Shown: piece after piece, positions 6,474-15,257 of the stretch
Position numbering within the stretch: position 1 is the stretch's first letter
Layout of the letters: every line of letters begins with the position of its first letter
DNA from: Acidobacteriota bacterium
Lineage (GTDB): Bacteria > Acidobacteriota > Terriglobia > Versatilivoradales > Versatilivoraceae
Assembly (NCBI GenBank): GCA_028875575.1
Contig: JAPPDF010000080.1
Location: forward strand, 1-39,103
DNA: 39,103 nucleotides
Direction of reading: 5' to 3'
Made by a program: the position numbers and the translations under genes
Notes under the pieces: model-generated
What the model was told of the DNA's origin: nothing
Databases searched by the model: none
The model's input: the letters and a program-made list of their open reading frames with translations, nothing else

Positions 6474-8423
6474 TCAGATTCGCTTGAAGGCCTTCAGAAT
6501 CTCGTTTTTTTCGTAGCGCAGAATGACGGGACGGCCATGGGGGCAGGTCATGGGGTATCGAGTCTTGAGCAGCTCGTCGATCAGCCAGACCATCTTGGAC
6601 CGATCCAGGTGGGTGTTTATCTTTATGGCTGCATGGCAGGCCACCGAGGCGGCAATCTTCTCCTGCAGCCTCTCCAGGCTCACCTCCCGAGTCTCTCTTT
6701 CCAGGCCCTCCAGCAGTTCGCCCAGCAGCCTGCTGCAGTCCGAGGCGCCGAGGTCGGCGGGAAGTGCCTTGACGGCTAGTGTTCGGCGGCCGAAGGGCTC
6801 CACTTCGAATCCACAGGCATTCAGTTCCGGAGTCAGGTCGTCCAGCAGGATCTGCTGACGGGGGTTCAACTCGACAATCAGCGGCAACAGCAATCGCTGG
6901 CTCTCCACCCTGCCTTGGCCGCGCTGCCGCAGGACCTTCTCAAAGAGCACCCGCTCGTGGGCCACGTGCTGGTCGATGATGAGCAGGGATCCGCGATCGC
7001 TGGCCACAATGAAGCTGTCCTCGATCTGGCCCAGGGGATGGATGTGAGCGGGTGAAATCGTGAATGGCGCGGCGGCCTGGATGGCCTCGGCCTGTTCTCT
7101 CGAGACCAGCGCCGCGGCCGCGCAGATGGGGGGCGAGGGATCCCGGCCGGGGGCTGGAGCAGGAAGGGCATCCGCTGCTGTCGGCCCGTCAGGCGTTTGA
7201 AGGTCCGACCGGGGCTCCAGTCCGGCAGGAACCGGCTCCCCCACCGTCAGCGGCAGGGGGGCAGTCCCGGCAACACCGGTCCGGCCCGAACGGGACAGCC
7301 AGGTCGGCGAACGCGGGTCCGCCGTCTCGGGGACAACAGGCGGTTCCACCTCCATTCCCTCAGGCTGAATCGAGAAGGCGGCTTGAGGCCGGGCTTTCAT
7401 CAACGCCTTGCGAACCGCTTCGCGGAGGCAGTCGTGAATCATCGACTGCCGGCGAAAACGCACTTCAGTCTTGGACGGGTGGACGTTGACGTCCACTTCT
7501 CCAAAGGGCATCTCGATAAAGACCAGGGCCACCGGAAAGGTGCCGTCCGGAAGGATGCGTCGGTAGGCCTCGCCCAGAGCGTGCATGAGAATCCGGTCCC
7601 GCACCATTCGGCGGTTCACGAAGAAATAGAGGGATTGGCGGTTCGGCTTCTGCACTTCCGGCTTGGAAACAAAGGCGTGAATCCGGACTTTTTCTCCCGA
7701 GCGCGGATCCGGGGGTGAACCGGAGTGGGACGGGAGCGGCAACTCCTCCTCCAGCTCCACCAGTTGCCGGAGCAGATCCGCTCCGAACACCTGGAACAGC
7801 CGATCGCGCAAGGGATCGACGGCTTGAAAGTCGAACATCCTGGACCCCGACCCGGCCAGGGCAAAGCGGCCTTCCGGATGAGCCAGGGCGTACTGGGTCA
7901 CGACGTTGACAACGTGGCCCAGCTCGGTGCGATCCGCTCTCAGAAATTTCTTTCGGGCCGGCAGGTTGAAGAACAGGTCCCGCACCGTCAAGGTGGTCCC
8001 CACGGCACGGGCAATCTCCCGCACCCCCACCATCCGGGACCCGGCGATCTCCACTGCCGTTCCCACCCTTTCTCCCTTCGCCTGGGTCTCCATCAAGAGG
8101 CGGGAGACCCCGGCGATACTGGGGAGCGCCTCGCCCCGGAAACCCAGGGTGTGGATCCGGCTGAGGTCTTCAGCTTGGCGAATCTTGCTAGTGGCGTGCC
8201 TCTCAAAGGCCATCAAGGCATCGTCCGGGGTCATGCCCTCCCCGTCGTCCAGCACACGGACCAAGCGCTTTCCGCCCGCCTGGACGGTGATTTCCAGGTT
8301 GCGGGCCCCGGCATCCAGGGAGTTTTCCATCAACTCCTTCACCACCGAGGCCGGACGTTCCACCACCTCTCCCGCGGCGATCTTGTTGGCCAACGCCTCC
8401 GGCAGAAGACGTATCCTCGACAT
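6474..8423 (-). CDS. mutL: DNA mismatch repair protein MutL
   Basis: MutL links mismatch recognition by MutS to strand incision. The GHKL ATPase half is complete: VVKELMENSLDAGA with E30 and N34, DDGEGM (59-64) and GFRGEAL (94-100). After a proline-rich linker comes the C-terminal dimerisation domain, which carries the endonuclease-type motif as DQHVAHERVLFE (usual form DQHA-x2-E-x4-E), plus ACHAAIK and CPHGRP. It is therefore probably an incising MutL, as expected in bacteria without MutH. I start at ATG 8423 (649 residues) because MSRIRLLPEALANKIAAGEV is the conserved N-terminus and GGAG sits 7 bases upstream. The longer frame to 8534 has no family resemblance. Confidence 0.96.
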   Translation of the reverse strand: MSRIRLLPEALANKIAAGEVVERPASVVKELMENSLDAGARNLEITVQAGGKRLVRVLDDGEGMTPDDALMAFERHATSKIRQAEDLSRIHTLGFRGEALPSIAGVSRLLMETQAKGERVGTAVEIAGSRMVGVREIARAVGTTLTVRDLFFNLPARKKFLRADRTELGHVVNVVTQYALAHPEGRFALAGSGSRMFDFQAVDPLRDRLFQVFGADLLRQLVELEEELPLPSHSGSPPDPRSGEKVRIHAFVSKPEVQKPNRQSLYFFVNRRMVRDRILMHALGEAYRRILPDGTFPVALVFIEMPFGEVDVNVHPSKTEVRFRRQSMIHDCLREAVRKALMKARPQAAFSIQPEGMEVEPPVVPETADPRSPTWLSRSGRTGVAGTAPLPLTVGEPVPAGLEPRSDLQTPDGPTAADALPAPAPGRDPSPPICAAAALVSREQAEAIQAAAPFTISPAHIHPLGQIEDSFIVASDRGSLLIIDQHVAHERVLFEKVLRQRGQGRVESQRLLLPLIVELNPRQQILLDDLTPELNACGFEVEPFGRRTLAVKALPADLGASDCSRLLGELLEGLERETREVSLERLQEKIAASVACHAAIKINTHLDRSKMVWLIDELLKTRYPMTCPHGRPVILRYEKNEILKAFKRI

Positions 8424-8559
8424 GACAATTCTCCGAACAGCATGCGGCGGGACGCCCGCGCTCCCGGGGGTGTCCTCCCGATGGTGCGGTGGGGGCATGT
8501 CTGGCGGGCCACATCTCCGAAAGCCGACCGGCACCCTTGGTGGAAATATCTACTCCGTA

Positions 8560-8661
8560 CCCGACCCTTGGCGGAACCCTTCCGAGCCTTCTCCAACCCC
8601 TTGGTGGCCCTTCCTGAATCTTCGTGTCTCTTCGTGGATAACTCTATTTGGCCTTTGCGGA
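8560..8661 (+). repeat. Partial block B repeat (CCTTGGTGG/CTTCGTG)
   Basis: The 277-base gap between aspS and mutL contains a partial copy of the block found at 12256-12495 and, inverted, at 14486-14670. Shared landmarks are CCGACCCTTGGCG, GAGCCTTCTCCA, CTTGGTGGCCCTT, TTCGTGTC and CTTCGTGGAT. It has no coding potential and no inverted-repeat element next to it. Its location between two same-strand genes means it would be transcribed if they share a message. Confidence 0.75.
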
Positions 8662-8700
8662 AAGGGCTCAGTTGTTGCAGGTAAGCCGGGCCGGCGCCGG

Positions 8701-10491
8701 TCAATCCAGACTCTTGTCCGCCAGGCGAATCCCCAGCTCGTCCAACTGCTTCTGATTCACCGAGGTCGGACAATCGGCCATCAGGTCGACCGCTCGGGCC
8801 GTTTTGGGAAAGGCAATGACGTCCCGAATGGAACTGTCACCCGTCAGCAGCATCACGATGCGGTCCAGCCCCAGGGCAATTCCCCCATGGGGCGGCACAC
8901 CGTATTCCAATGCCTCCAGGAAGAAGCCGAAGCGCAGGCGCGCCTCCTCTTCACCCAATGCCAGCGCACGAAAGACCCTGGACTGGAGGTCCTGACGATG
9001 GATACGAATCGAGCCCCCGCCGATCTCCACCCCGTTGAGCACCAGGTCGTAGGCCCTGGCCCGTACCGACCCGGGGTGGGTCTCCAGCTTGGGGATGTCT
9101 TCCTCCATGGGCGAGGTGAAGGGGTGATGGCAGGCGACGTGCCGCTTCTCGGCCTCGTCGTATTCGAACATGGGAAACTGGGTCACCCAAAGGAAGTGGT
9201 TGGCTTGCAGGTCGATGAGGTTTTCCTGCCTGGCCAATTGGAGGCGGACGGCGCCCAGGGAATCCGCGACCACCTTCCGGCTCCCGGAAATCAGCAGAAC
9301 CAGATCTCCCGGTTCCGCCCCGGCCTGCTGCACCAGGCTGCGGCATCCCGCCTCTCCCAGGTGCTTCAGCAGCGGCGACTGGACACCGGAGTCCAGAACC
9401 TTGACATAGGCCAGCGCGGGGGCGCCGAAGACTCGAGCCACGGCCGTAAGGTCGTCCAACTGCTTCCGCGAGTAGGCGGAGCAGCCTGGAACCCGGATTC
9501 CCTTGACCTGCCCGCCATTGTCGAGGGCACTGCGAAAGGGGGGAAACTCCGTCCGACCCAGACACTGGCTGAAGTCGACCAACTCCAGGCCGAAGCGGGT
9601 GTCCGGCTTGTCGGTGCCGTAGCGGCCGATGGCCTCCTCATAGGGAATACGGGGGAACGGCGTCCGGACGCGATGGCCCGTCAACTTGAATATCTCCGCC
9701 ATCATCGGCTCCACCACCCGGAAGACGGTCTCCGGCTGGGCGAACGACATCTCGATATCGATCTGGGTGAATTCCGGTTGCCGGTCGGCCCGCAGGTCTT
9801 CGTCCCTGAAACAGCGCACGATCTGGAAGTACTTGTCCATGCCCCCAACCATCAGGAGCTGCTTGAAAAGCTGGGGCGATTGGGGCAGGGCGTAAAAACC
9901 CCCGGCGTGAAGTCGGGAGGGAACCAGGTAGTCGCGAGCCCCTTCCGGCGTCGACTTGGTCAGGAAGGGCGTCTCGATCTCGTAGAAGCCCTGGCTGTCA
10001 AGGAAGCGGCGTACGGCCATGGTGGCCTGGTGACGCAGCTTGAAATTGTGGCTGAGACCGGGGCGGCGCAGGTCCAGGTAGCGATACTTGAGGCGCAGGT
10101 CCTCGGACGTGGAAGTGTCGTCCTCGACGGGGAACGGAGGTGTCTTGGATTCGTTCAGGAGAAGCAGCGTAGAGGCCAGCACTTCGATCTCGCCGGTACC
10201 GATGGCGGGATTCACCGTTTCCGGATCGCGCTGCAGCACTTTGCCTCGAACCATGATCACATACTCCGAGCGCAACCCCTTGGCCTTCTGATGGGCTTCC
10301 GGCGACTGGTCGGGATTGAATAGCACCTGGGTCACGCCTTCGCGATCCCGCAGATCGATGAAGATGAGATGTCCCAGGTCGCGGCGCCTGGCCACCCACC
10401 CCATCAGCACCACTTCCCGATCGCCGTCGCTCGGGCGCAGTTGTCCGCAATGATGGGTCCGTTCCACTCTTCCCAACGAGTCCAATGCCAA
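8701..10491 (-). CDS. aspS: Aspartyl-tRNA synthetase
   Basis: This class II aminoacyl-tRNA synthetase charges tRNA-Asp. The 596 residues match the bacterial type. An N-terminal OB-fold anticodon-binding domain ([22 protein letters not shown]) is followed by the catalytic core with motif 2 around [19 protein letters not shown]. The bacterial insertion (GAD) domain comes next, and then motif 3 ([15 protein letters not shown]). Whether it also charges tRNA-Asn cannot be told from the window. It begins 15 bases after the hisS stop, so the two synthetase genes probably form one transcript. Confidence 0.97.
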   Translation of the reverse strand: MALDSLGRVERTHHCGQLRPSDGDREVVLMGWVARRRDLGHLIFIDLRDREGVTQVLFNPDQSPEAHQKAKGLRSEYVIMVRGKVLQRDPETVNPAIGTGEIEVLASTLLLLNESKTPPFPVEDDTSTSEDLRLKYRYLDLRRPGLSHNFKLRHQATMAVRRFLDSQGFYEIETPFLTKSTPEGARDYLVPSRLHAGGFYALPQSPQLFKQLLMVGGMDKYFQIVRCFRDEDLRADRQPEFTQIDIEMSFAQPETVFRVVEPMMAEIFKLTGHRVRTPFPRIPYEEAIGRYGTDKPDTRFGLELVDFSQCLGRTEFPPFRSALDNGGQVKGIRVPGCSAYSRKQLDDLTAVARVFGAPALAYVKVLDSGVQSPLLKHLGEAGCRSLVQQAGAEPGDLVLLISGSRKVVADSLGAVRLQLARQENLIDLQANHFLWVTQFPMFEYDEAEKRHVACHHPFTSPMEEDIPKLETHPGSVRARAYDLVLNGVEIGGGSIRIHRQDLQSRVFRALALGEEEARLRFGFFLEALEYGVPPHGGIALGLDRIVMLLTGDSSIRDVIAFPKTARAVDLMADCPTSVNQKQLDELGIRLADKSLD

Positions 10492-10506
10492 AGCCGATTC
10501 CCTCCC

Positions 10507-11766
10507 CTAATCTCCCCAACCATTTCCAAGCCTGGAAACGACTTCCTCTTGCCTTACCAGGATCTGCCGCCCGTCCCTCATGCGTTTCAGCGGAAATTCC
10601 CCGGTCTCCAACTCGTTCTCCCCCACGATCAGGACATGGCCGGCCTGCAGCTTGTTGGCCAGGCGCATGGAGCTCTTCAGAGTTCGGGACGCGAAGTCCA
10701 GAAAGCAGCGGATGCCCTGGCGTCGAAACTCTCGGGCCATCAGCGAGGCTCTGTCGAAGGCCCCCTCGCCCAAGGGGGCGAAAAAGAGCTGGTGCTGCCC
10801 CGCTGCCGGAGAGCTGCCCGCTTGCTGGCACAGGAGAATGACACGCTCCAGTCCCAAGGCGAAGCCGAAACCGTGGGTGGGCTGCCCCCCCAGGACCGCG
10901 GCTAATCCGTCATAGCGCCCGCCGCCCACCAGGGCATTCTGCGCGCCCAGTCTCGGGCTGGTGATCTCAAAGGTGGTGCGGCTGTAGTAGTCCAGCCCCC
11001 GCACCAGCCGGGGCACGACCTTGAACCGGATGTCGCGGCGCTTGAGATGTCCCAGGAAGCGATCGAAGTGCAGGCGGCAGGGCTCGTCCAGACACTCCAG
11101 GATCGACGGAAGCGTCTCGATCGCGGGCTGGCAGGGGTCACGCTTGCAGTCCAGAACCCGCAGCGGATTGGAACGGCAGCGCCGGCGGCAGTCGGGGCAG
11201 AGAGCGTCCTCCCTTTCGCTTAGCGCGACTTGCAGTTTCTGCGAAAAACGGGCGCGGCATTGGCTGGAGCCGATGGAGTTCACCAGCAATTCGGTTTCTC
11301 CGACTCCGATCCGATCCAGGAAAAGTTGCAGCAGCTCGATCACCTCCGCTTCAATGGCCGGATGATCCGAGCCGAGCACCTCGGCGCCCAACTGGTGGAA
11401 TTGTCGGAAGCGCCCCTTCTGCGGCCGTTCCCGGCGGAACATGGGCCCCATGTAGTAGACCTTCCAGATCTGCGGGTCCCGATGGAGCTGGTGTTCCAGG
11501 TAGGCCCGAACCACCGATGCCGTCCCCTCCGGACGCAGCGTGAGCGAGCGGCCGTCACGGTCGTCGAAGGTATACATCTCCTTGGCGACGATATCGGTGT
11601 CTTCCCCTACCCCCCGCGCAAACAGCTCGGTGCTTTCGAAGACCGGCGTGCGGATTTCGGAGAACCCATAGACGGAGAGAACCTCCCTGGCGGTCTCCTC
11701 CACACGATTCCAAACCACCGACTCCTGCGGCAGAATATCCCGAGTCCCCTTGATGGCCTTGATCAT
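10507..11766 (-). CDS. hisS: Histidyl-tRNA synthetase
   Basis: This class II synthetase charges tRNA-His. The 419-residue protein starts MIKAIKGTRDILP, the usual N-terminus. Motif 2 reads MGPMFRRERPQKGRFRQFHQ, the histidine-binding signature is LVRGLDYYSRTTFE, and motif 3 includes FALGLERV. A cysteine-rich insertion (CPDCRRRC...DCKRDPC) is common in bacterial HisRS. The frame extends upstream to 11934, but that part is unlike the family, so ATG 11766 is chosen. It is the first gene of a hisS-aspS pair; the gap upstream (11767-12615) is filled by repeats. Confidence 0.97.
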   Translation of the reverse strand: MIKAIKGTRDILPQESVVWNRVEETAREVLSVYGFSEIRTPVFESTELFARGVGEDTDIVAKEMYTFDDRDGRSLTLRPEGTASVVRAYLEHQLHRDPQIWKVYYMGPMFRRERPQKGRFRQFHQLGAEVLGSDHPAIEAEVIELLQLFLDRIGVGETELLVNSIGSSQCRARFSQKLQVALSEREDALCPDCRRRCRSNPLRVLDCKRDPCQPAIETLPSILECLDEPCRLHFDRFLGHLKRRDIRFKVVPRLVRGLDYYSRTTFEITSPRLGAQNALVGGGRYDGLAAVLGGQPTHGFGFALGLERVILLCQQAGSSPAAGQHQLFFAPLGEGAFDRASLMAREFRRQGIRCFLDFASRTLKSSMRLANKLQAGHVLIVGENELETGEFPLKRMRDGRQILVRQEEVVSRLGNGWGD

Positions 11767-12018
11767 GAGAATTCCATTGGACAGGCTCGATTGGGGCGCT
11801 TCAACCCAATGGCGGCCCTGGGCGGGAACCCGTCGTTTGAAACGGAATCCGCACGCCCCTGGGAGAAACGCGGCATCACCGGCGGCCTGACTGCCGCAGA
11901 CGCGACCGCCGCCAAAAACGAGTAAAGCTAACACAAGCCATCCGGCCAGGCAAGCAGCCCCCGACTTGCCTGTACCATCTTCCCTGGCTAGCTGCCCCCC
12001 CGCCCTTCCGTGCCGATC

Positions 12019-12249
12019 ATCCGAGAGTGAAACAACGGATCTTCATAGGCTGTCGGGAACAAGGACCATGTTCGGTTAGCACGGATTTCTACCTATTGAA
12101 CATCGATTCACAGGATGCACAGGATTAACTGGACGAGGGCTTCCTGCACCAGAAGCCGGCTCGGGCGATGATTCGATGCGGAGTTGCGGATTCCCGGCAT
12201 TGGAAGCCAGCCGTTTCCTGAAAAATCCTGTGCATCCTGTGCATCGATG
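12019..12249 (+). mobile_element. MITE-like element R1 (CATCGATG terminal repeats) with left extension
   Basis: The core is 12101-12249. Its 26-base ends are inverted copies with one mismatch (CATCGATTCACAGGATGC... against ...GCATCCTGTGCATCGATG). The interior is shared with R2 and R4 (inverted) and R3 (same orientation). The left extension 12019-12100 also matches 16910-16999 next to R3 (landmarks GAAACAACG, TCTTCATAG, CTGTCGGG, GTTAGCACGG). No transposase is present. It sits in the 849-base divergent gap between hisS and the epimerase-like gene. Nothing is seen in 11767-12018 apart from frame extension of hisS. Confidence 0.85.
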
Positions 12250-12255
12250 TTAATT

Positions 12256-12495
12256 ATCCCTGTAAATCACGATGTGGAGGGAAGCGCCCCCTAGTGGCTT
12301 CGCCGCGGTCCTTGGTGGCCCTTTGCGAACTAATCCTTTTTGTCCCTTGTGTCCTCTTTTGACCCCCTTGCCGACCCTTGGCGCATCCCTCTCGAGCCTT
12401 CTCCACCGCCTTGGTGGCCCTTCGTCGTCCTTCGTGTCCCTTCGTGGATTTCTTTTTCTGGCCCTTGCGGTTCACCCGCGTTTGCTCCAGGCAAC
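12256..12495 (+). repeat. Block B repeat joined to element R1
   Basis: The text beginning ATCCCTGTAAATCACGATG and containing CCTTGGTGGCCCTT, CCCTTGTGTCC, GAGCCTTCTCCA and CCTTCGTGTCCCTTCGTGGA matches the reverse complement of 14486-14670 with small indels, and 8560-8661 in part. It is internally repetitive. Together with R1 it forms a composite of about 480 bases. In R2 the same two blocks occur in the same relative order and inverted, so they seem to travel as a unit. Confidence 0.8.
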
Positions 12496-12615
12496 GCAAG
12501 GGCTGCGGAACCGCGGTTCCGATTGGAACCGGCCATTGGCTGTGATAGTTTAACCTCCCGATTCGACATGGTGCCGCCGCCTCACTTGCCGTCGAGACAA
12601 CCGTAAAGCAAGTCC

Positions 12616-13440
12616 ATGTTCCGCTACAGCTACATCATCATCCCGCCACTGGAGTCCCTCGGGTTCGAGCGGCGGGTCCGGGAAACCCTGGCCTTGCTGA
12701 AGGAGTGCGGTTACGCCGGGGTTGAAGTGAATCTGACTGATTCACCGGCTCTCGACCTGGACCGCCTGGAGCAGTGGCTGGACGAGCTGGACCTGGCAAT
12801 CCCCTCTTTCCTGACAGGCGAGGCATATGGGCAGGGGCTCTGCCTGAGCTCTCCCGATCCATCGATTCGACAGAAAACGGTCGCCCGCCTGGTGGGCTTT
12901 CTGGAGGTAGCCCGTCGATTCAAGGCCATCCTGGTGGTCGGCCTGCTGCAGGGACTTCTGAGCGACGAGCCCGACGTCGCTGCCGCCCAGGCAAGAATCC
13001 GAGCCTGCTTCCGGCAGCTCGCCGAACAGGCCGAGGCCAAAGGGGTGGAAGTGGTGGTGGAGCCGGTCAACCACTTGCAGGTGGGTTTCAACAACAGCGT
13101 GGCCGAAGTCCGCCGGCTGGTCGCCGAGGTGGGGTCTCCGGCCCTCAAGCCCATGGTGGATACGATCCACATGAACGTGGAGGAGCGCTCTCTGGTGGAG
13201 CCCATCCTGGAATGCGGGTCCTCTCTGCGCCACGTCCACCTCTGCGAAAGCAACGGATCTCTGCTGGGCACCGGGCACTTGGACTTCGCGGCCGTCCTGA
13301 GCGCCCTCGACCGGATCGGCTACCAGGGGTTCGCTTCAGTGAAAGTCTACCGCGGGGCCAGCCTGGAGGATGCGGCGCCCCAAAGCCTGCGTTACCTTCG
13401 GCGGCTTCACGCCGGCTCACCGGCGCCGGGTGGTGGCTGA
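12616..13440 (+). CDS. Sugar phosphate isomerase/epimerase-like TIM-barrel protein
   Basis: The 274-residue protein belongs to the xylose-isomerase-like TIM-barrel fold shared by tagatose 3-epimerase and endonuclease IV. Recognisable barrel-end motifs are GYAGVEVNL (32-40), VVVEPVNH (E149), MVDTIHMN (D182, H185) and HVHLCESNG (H208, E211), followed by GTGHLDF (H221). In D-tagatose/psicose 3-epimerases the metal ligands are Glu, Asp, His and a final Glu. Here the last strand reads FASVKVYRG, with lysine (K243) where that Glu is expected. The substrate is unknown. It precedes a methyltransferase gene by 51 bases on the same strand. No clear ribosome-binding site precedes the ATG. Confidence 0.8.
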   Translation: MFRYSYIIIPPLESLGFERRVRETLALLKECGYAGVEVNLTDSPALDLDRLEQWLDELDLAIPSFLTGEAYGQGLCLSSPDPSIRQKTVARLVGFLEVARRFKAILVVGLLQGLLSDEPDVAAAQARIRACFRQLAEQAEAKGVEVVVEPVNHLQVGFNNSVAEVRRLVAEVGSPALKPMVDTIHMNVEERSLVEPILECGSSLRHVHLCESNGSLLGTGHLDFAAVLSALDRIGYQGFASVKVYRGASLEDAAPQSLRYLRRLHAGSPAPGGG

Positions 13441-13491
13441 TCGCGCCGTGCGGCGACGCACCGGAGCAGATCCATCTCCATCCACTCTGCC

Positions 13492-14460
13492 ATGATCCCC
13501 CAATCCCCCTGCAACCTGTGCGACGCTCGAGAGGCGGAGGAAGTCGCCAGGCTGGATCGGCACGGGAAGCCTCTACGAACCGTCATCTGCCGGAAATGCG
13601 GGCTGGTTTGGAGCGACCCCGTTCCCTCCGAAGAGACTCTGAAGAAATTCTACGCCGCGGAGTACCGGCTCCGGTACAAGGGGATTTCCCGACCGACTCC
13701 GGAACATGTCTACCGCGCCGGCAGAGTCGCTGCCCACCGCTTCCGCCACCTGAAAAAAATGCCGAAACCGGGATCGGTGATTGTCGACGTGGGTTCGGGA
13801 GGGGGTGAGTTCGTCTACCTGATGCGCCGCCTCGGTTTCGATGCCCGGGGAGTCCAACCCCACGAGGGCTACGCCCGCTACGCACAGGAAGAACTGGGAA
13901 TCCCGGTTCACCTCGGTTTCGTGCGCGATGTCCGGCTTCCCCCGGCGAGCTGCCACTTGGTGACGCTTTACCATGCCCTGGAGCACATGGCCTCTCCCTC
14001 CCGGGTGCTGGAGCACGTCAGGGAATGGCTGAAGCCTCGGGGTTGGCTGGTGATCGAGGTCCCCAACGTGGAGGCCACCTGCCAGTCCCCCGGCCATCGC
14101 TTCCATCAAGCCCATCTTTACAGCTTCAATCCGGCCAGCCTGCGCCGGCTGGGGGAAAAAACCGGCTTCCGTCCGCACCGAACCGATCTTTCTCCCGACG
14201 GCGGCAACATCACAGCCATCTTTGCCAAGGAGAGTCCAGGATCCATCCGAACGGAAATCCCGGGAAATTGCGAGCGGGTCATGGGGGTCATCCGGCGTCA
14301 CACGCTCCTGCGGCACCTGGCCTCTTCCCATCCCTATGCCAGACCTCTCCGCAAGCTCCGGGGGCGGTTGCAGGAAAAACGGGCCACCCGCCGGTTTCGA
14401 AGCGGCAGGGAGCTGCTCGACTCCATCCTTTCCCGGGAGCTGTCGGCGAACTTTCATTGA
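13492..14460 (+). CDS. SAM-dependent methyltransferase with N-terminal zinc-ribbon-like motif
   Basis: The 322-residue protein starts with two CxxC pairs (C7/C10 and C33/C36), like the zinc-binding N-terminal domain of sugar C-methyltransferases and relatives. A class I Rossmann methyltransferase domain follows, with motif I VDVGSGGGE at residues 98-106 and a typical LYHALEHM motif after it. The C-terminal 80 residues are basic and unassigned. The substrate is not evident; sugars, lipids or small molecules are possible. It is 51 bases downstream of the epimerase-like gene, so a shared pathway on a carbohydrate is a reasonable but unproved guess. Confidence 0.8.
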   Translation: MIPQSPCNLCDAREAEEVARLDRHGKPLRTVICRKCGLVWSDPVPSEETLKKFYAAEYRLRYKGISRPTPEHVYRAGRVAAHRFRHLKKMPKPGSVIVDVGSGGGEFVYLMRRLGFDARGVQPHEGYARYAQEELGIPVHLGFVRDVRLPPASCHLVTLYHALEHMASPSRVLEHVREWLKPRGWLVIEVPNVEATCQSPGHRFHQAHLYSFNPASLRRLGEKTGFRPHRTDLSPDGGNITAIFAKESPGSIRTEIPGNCERVMGVIRRHTLLRHLASSHPYARPLRKLRGRLQEKRATRRFRSGRELLDSILSRELSANFH

Positions 14461-14485
14461 GCCTGAAAGAAGGCCTGAAACAAAA

Positions 14486-14670
14486 GAAAAAAGAGTTATC
14501 CACGAAGGGACACGAAGGGGTTGGAGAAGGCTCAAGAGGCATGCGCCAATGGTTGGCAAGGGGGTCAACGAAAGACACAAGGGACAAAAAAGGATTTGTC
14601 CGCGACGGGACAACAAGGACCACGACCGAGCCAGTGGGGGGTTCTTCCCGGCGCATCGTGATTTACAGGG
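14486..14670 (-). repeat. Block B repeat joined to element R2
   Basis: This is the reverse-complement copy of 12256-12495, lacking one internal segment of about 25 bases (the CCTTGGTGGCCCTTCGTCG part). It begins 25 bases after the methyltransferase stop and runs straight into R2. Landmarks are TTATCCACGAAGGGACACG, GGTTGGAGAAGGCTC, GACACAAGGGAC and CATCGTGATTTACAGGG. It has no coding potential. Confidence 0.8.
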
Positions 14671-14836
14671 ATATTGAACATCGATGCACAGGATGCACAG
14701 GATTTTTTCAGGAAACGGCTGGCTTTCAATGCCGGGAATCCGCAAATCCGCATCGGATCATCGCCCGAGCCGGCTTCTGGTGCAGGAAGCTCTCGTCCAG
14801 TTAATCCTGTGCATCCTGTGCATCGATGTTCAATAT
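14671..14836 (-). mobile_element. MITE-like element R2, perfect 34-bp terminal inverted repeats
   Basis: The arms 14671-14704 and 14803-14836 are exact reverse complements over 34 bases, beginning ATATTGAACATCGATGCA. The 98-base interior is the reverse complement of the interior of R1 (shared text GGAAACGGCTGGCTT, ATGCCGGGAATCCGC, GCCCGAGCCGGCTTCTG). It encodes no protein. It is the best-preserved copy in the window. It lies between the methyltransferase and the DUF3311-like gene. Bases 14837-14984 show nothing but the likely leader of the latter. Confidence 0.9.
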
Positions 14837-14984
14837 ATGGGGATCCGGTTTTCACTCCCATATGATCTTCCCGGCACGGCCAAGCCGCATCCTGCGCAGC
14901 CCGGGACCCCGGCGGGACCTGTGGTATGATGCTCTTCCTACGAGGCGATACCGCCGGGACTCCTCTCACGGAACCCCACACTCC

Positions 14985-15257
14985 ATGGATTCAGCCGAAA
15001 ACGACGCCCCAGGCTCCGACGAGCCGATCCGGGAACCGCGCCGCCATCCCTGGCTGTGGCTGGTCTATCTGCTCCTTTACGCCGTCGCCATCCCCTGGTA
15101 CTGGCCGGCAGGATACCGAGGCCCGCTGATTCTGGGACTGCCTCTGTGGGTGGCGGTCTCGCTACTTGCAGTGCTGGTGCTGGCCGCATGGACCGGCTGG
15201 GTGATCTCTCGCTACTGGAAGACTGTCGGGGAAGAAGACTCCCATGGGAGCCAGTGA
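14985..15257 (+). CDS. Small two-helix membrane protein, DUF3311-like, paired with symporter
   Basis: The 90-residue protein has a polar N-terminus of about 22 residues, two hydrophobic segments (LWLVYLLLYAVAIPWYW and ILGLPLWVAVSLLAVLVLAAW) and a short charged tail. Small proteins of this shape (DUF3311 family) are commonly encoded directly before sodium:solute symporters. The gene overlaps the symporter start by 14 bases, indicating translational coupling. I infer an accessory subunit role. ATG 14985 is chosen; the longer frame from 14826 runs back into element R2. Confidence 0.75.
   Translation: MDSAENDAPGSDEPIREPRRHPWLWLVYLLLYAVAIPWYWPAGYRGPLILGLPLWVAVSLLAVLVLAAWTGWVISRYWKTVGEEDSHGSQ

Noticed and set aside
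7906-10323. 805-residue plus-strand open frame
   Set aside because: It lies antisense to the mutL and aspS coding regions, has no family resemblance and is rich in the residues expected from reverse frames of GC-rich genes. Both real genes are clear on the other strand.
11767-11934. N-terminal extension of HisS
   Set aside because: The frame is open, but the extra residues do not match HisRS and the conserved N-terminus begins at 11766.
14826-14984. Longer form of the DUF3311-like protein
   Set aside because: The extension would begin inside element R2 and is unlike the family. ATG 14985 is used.
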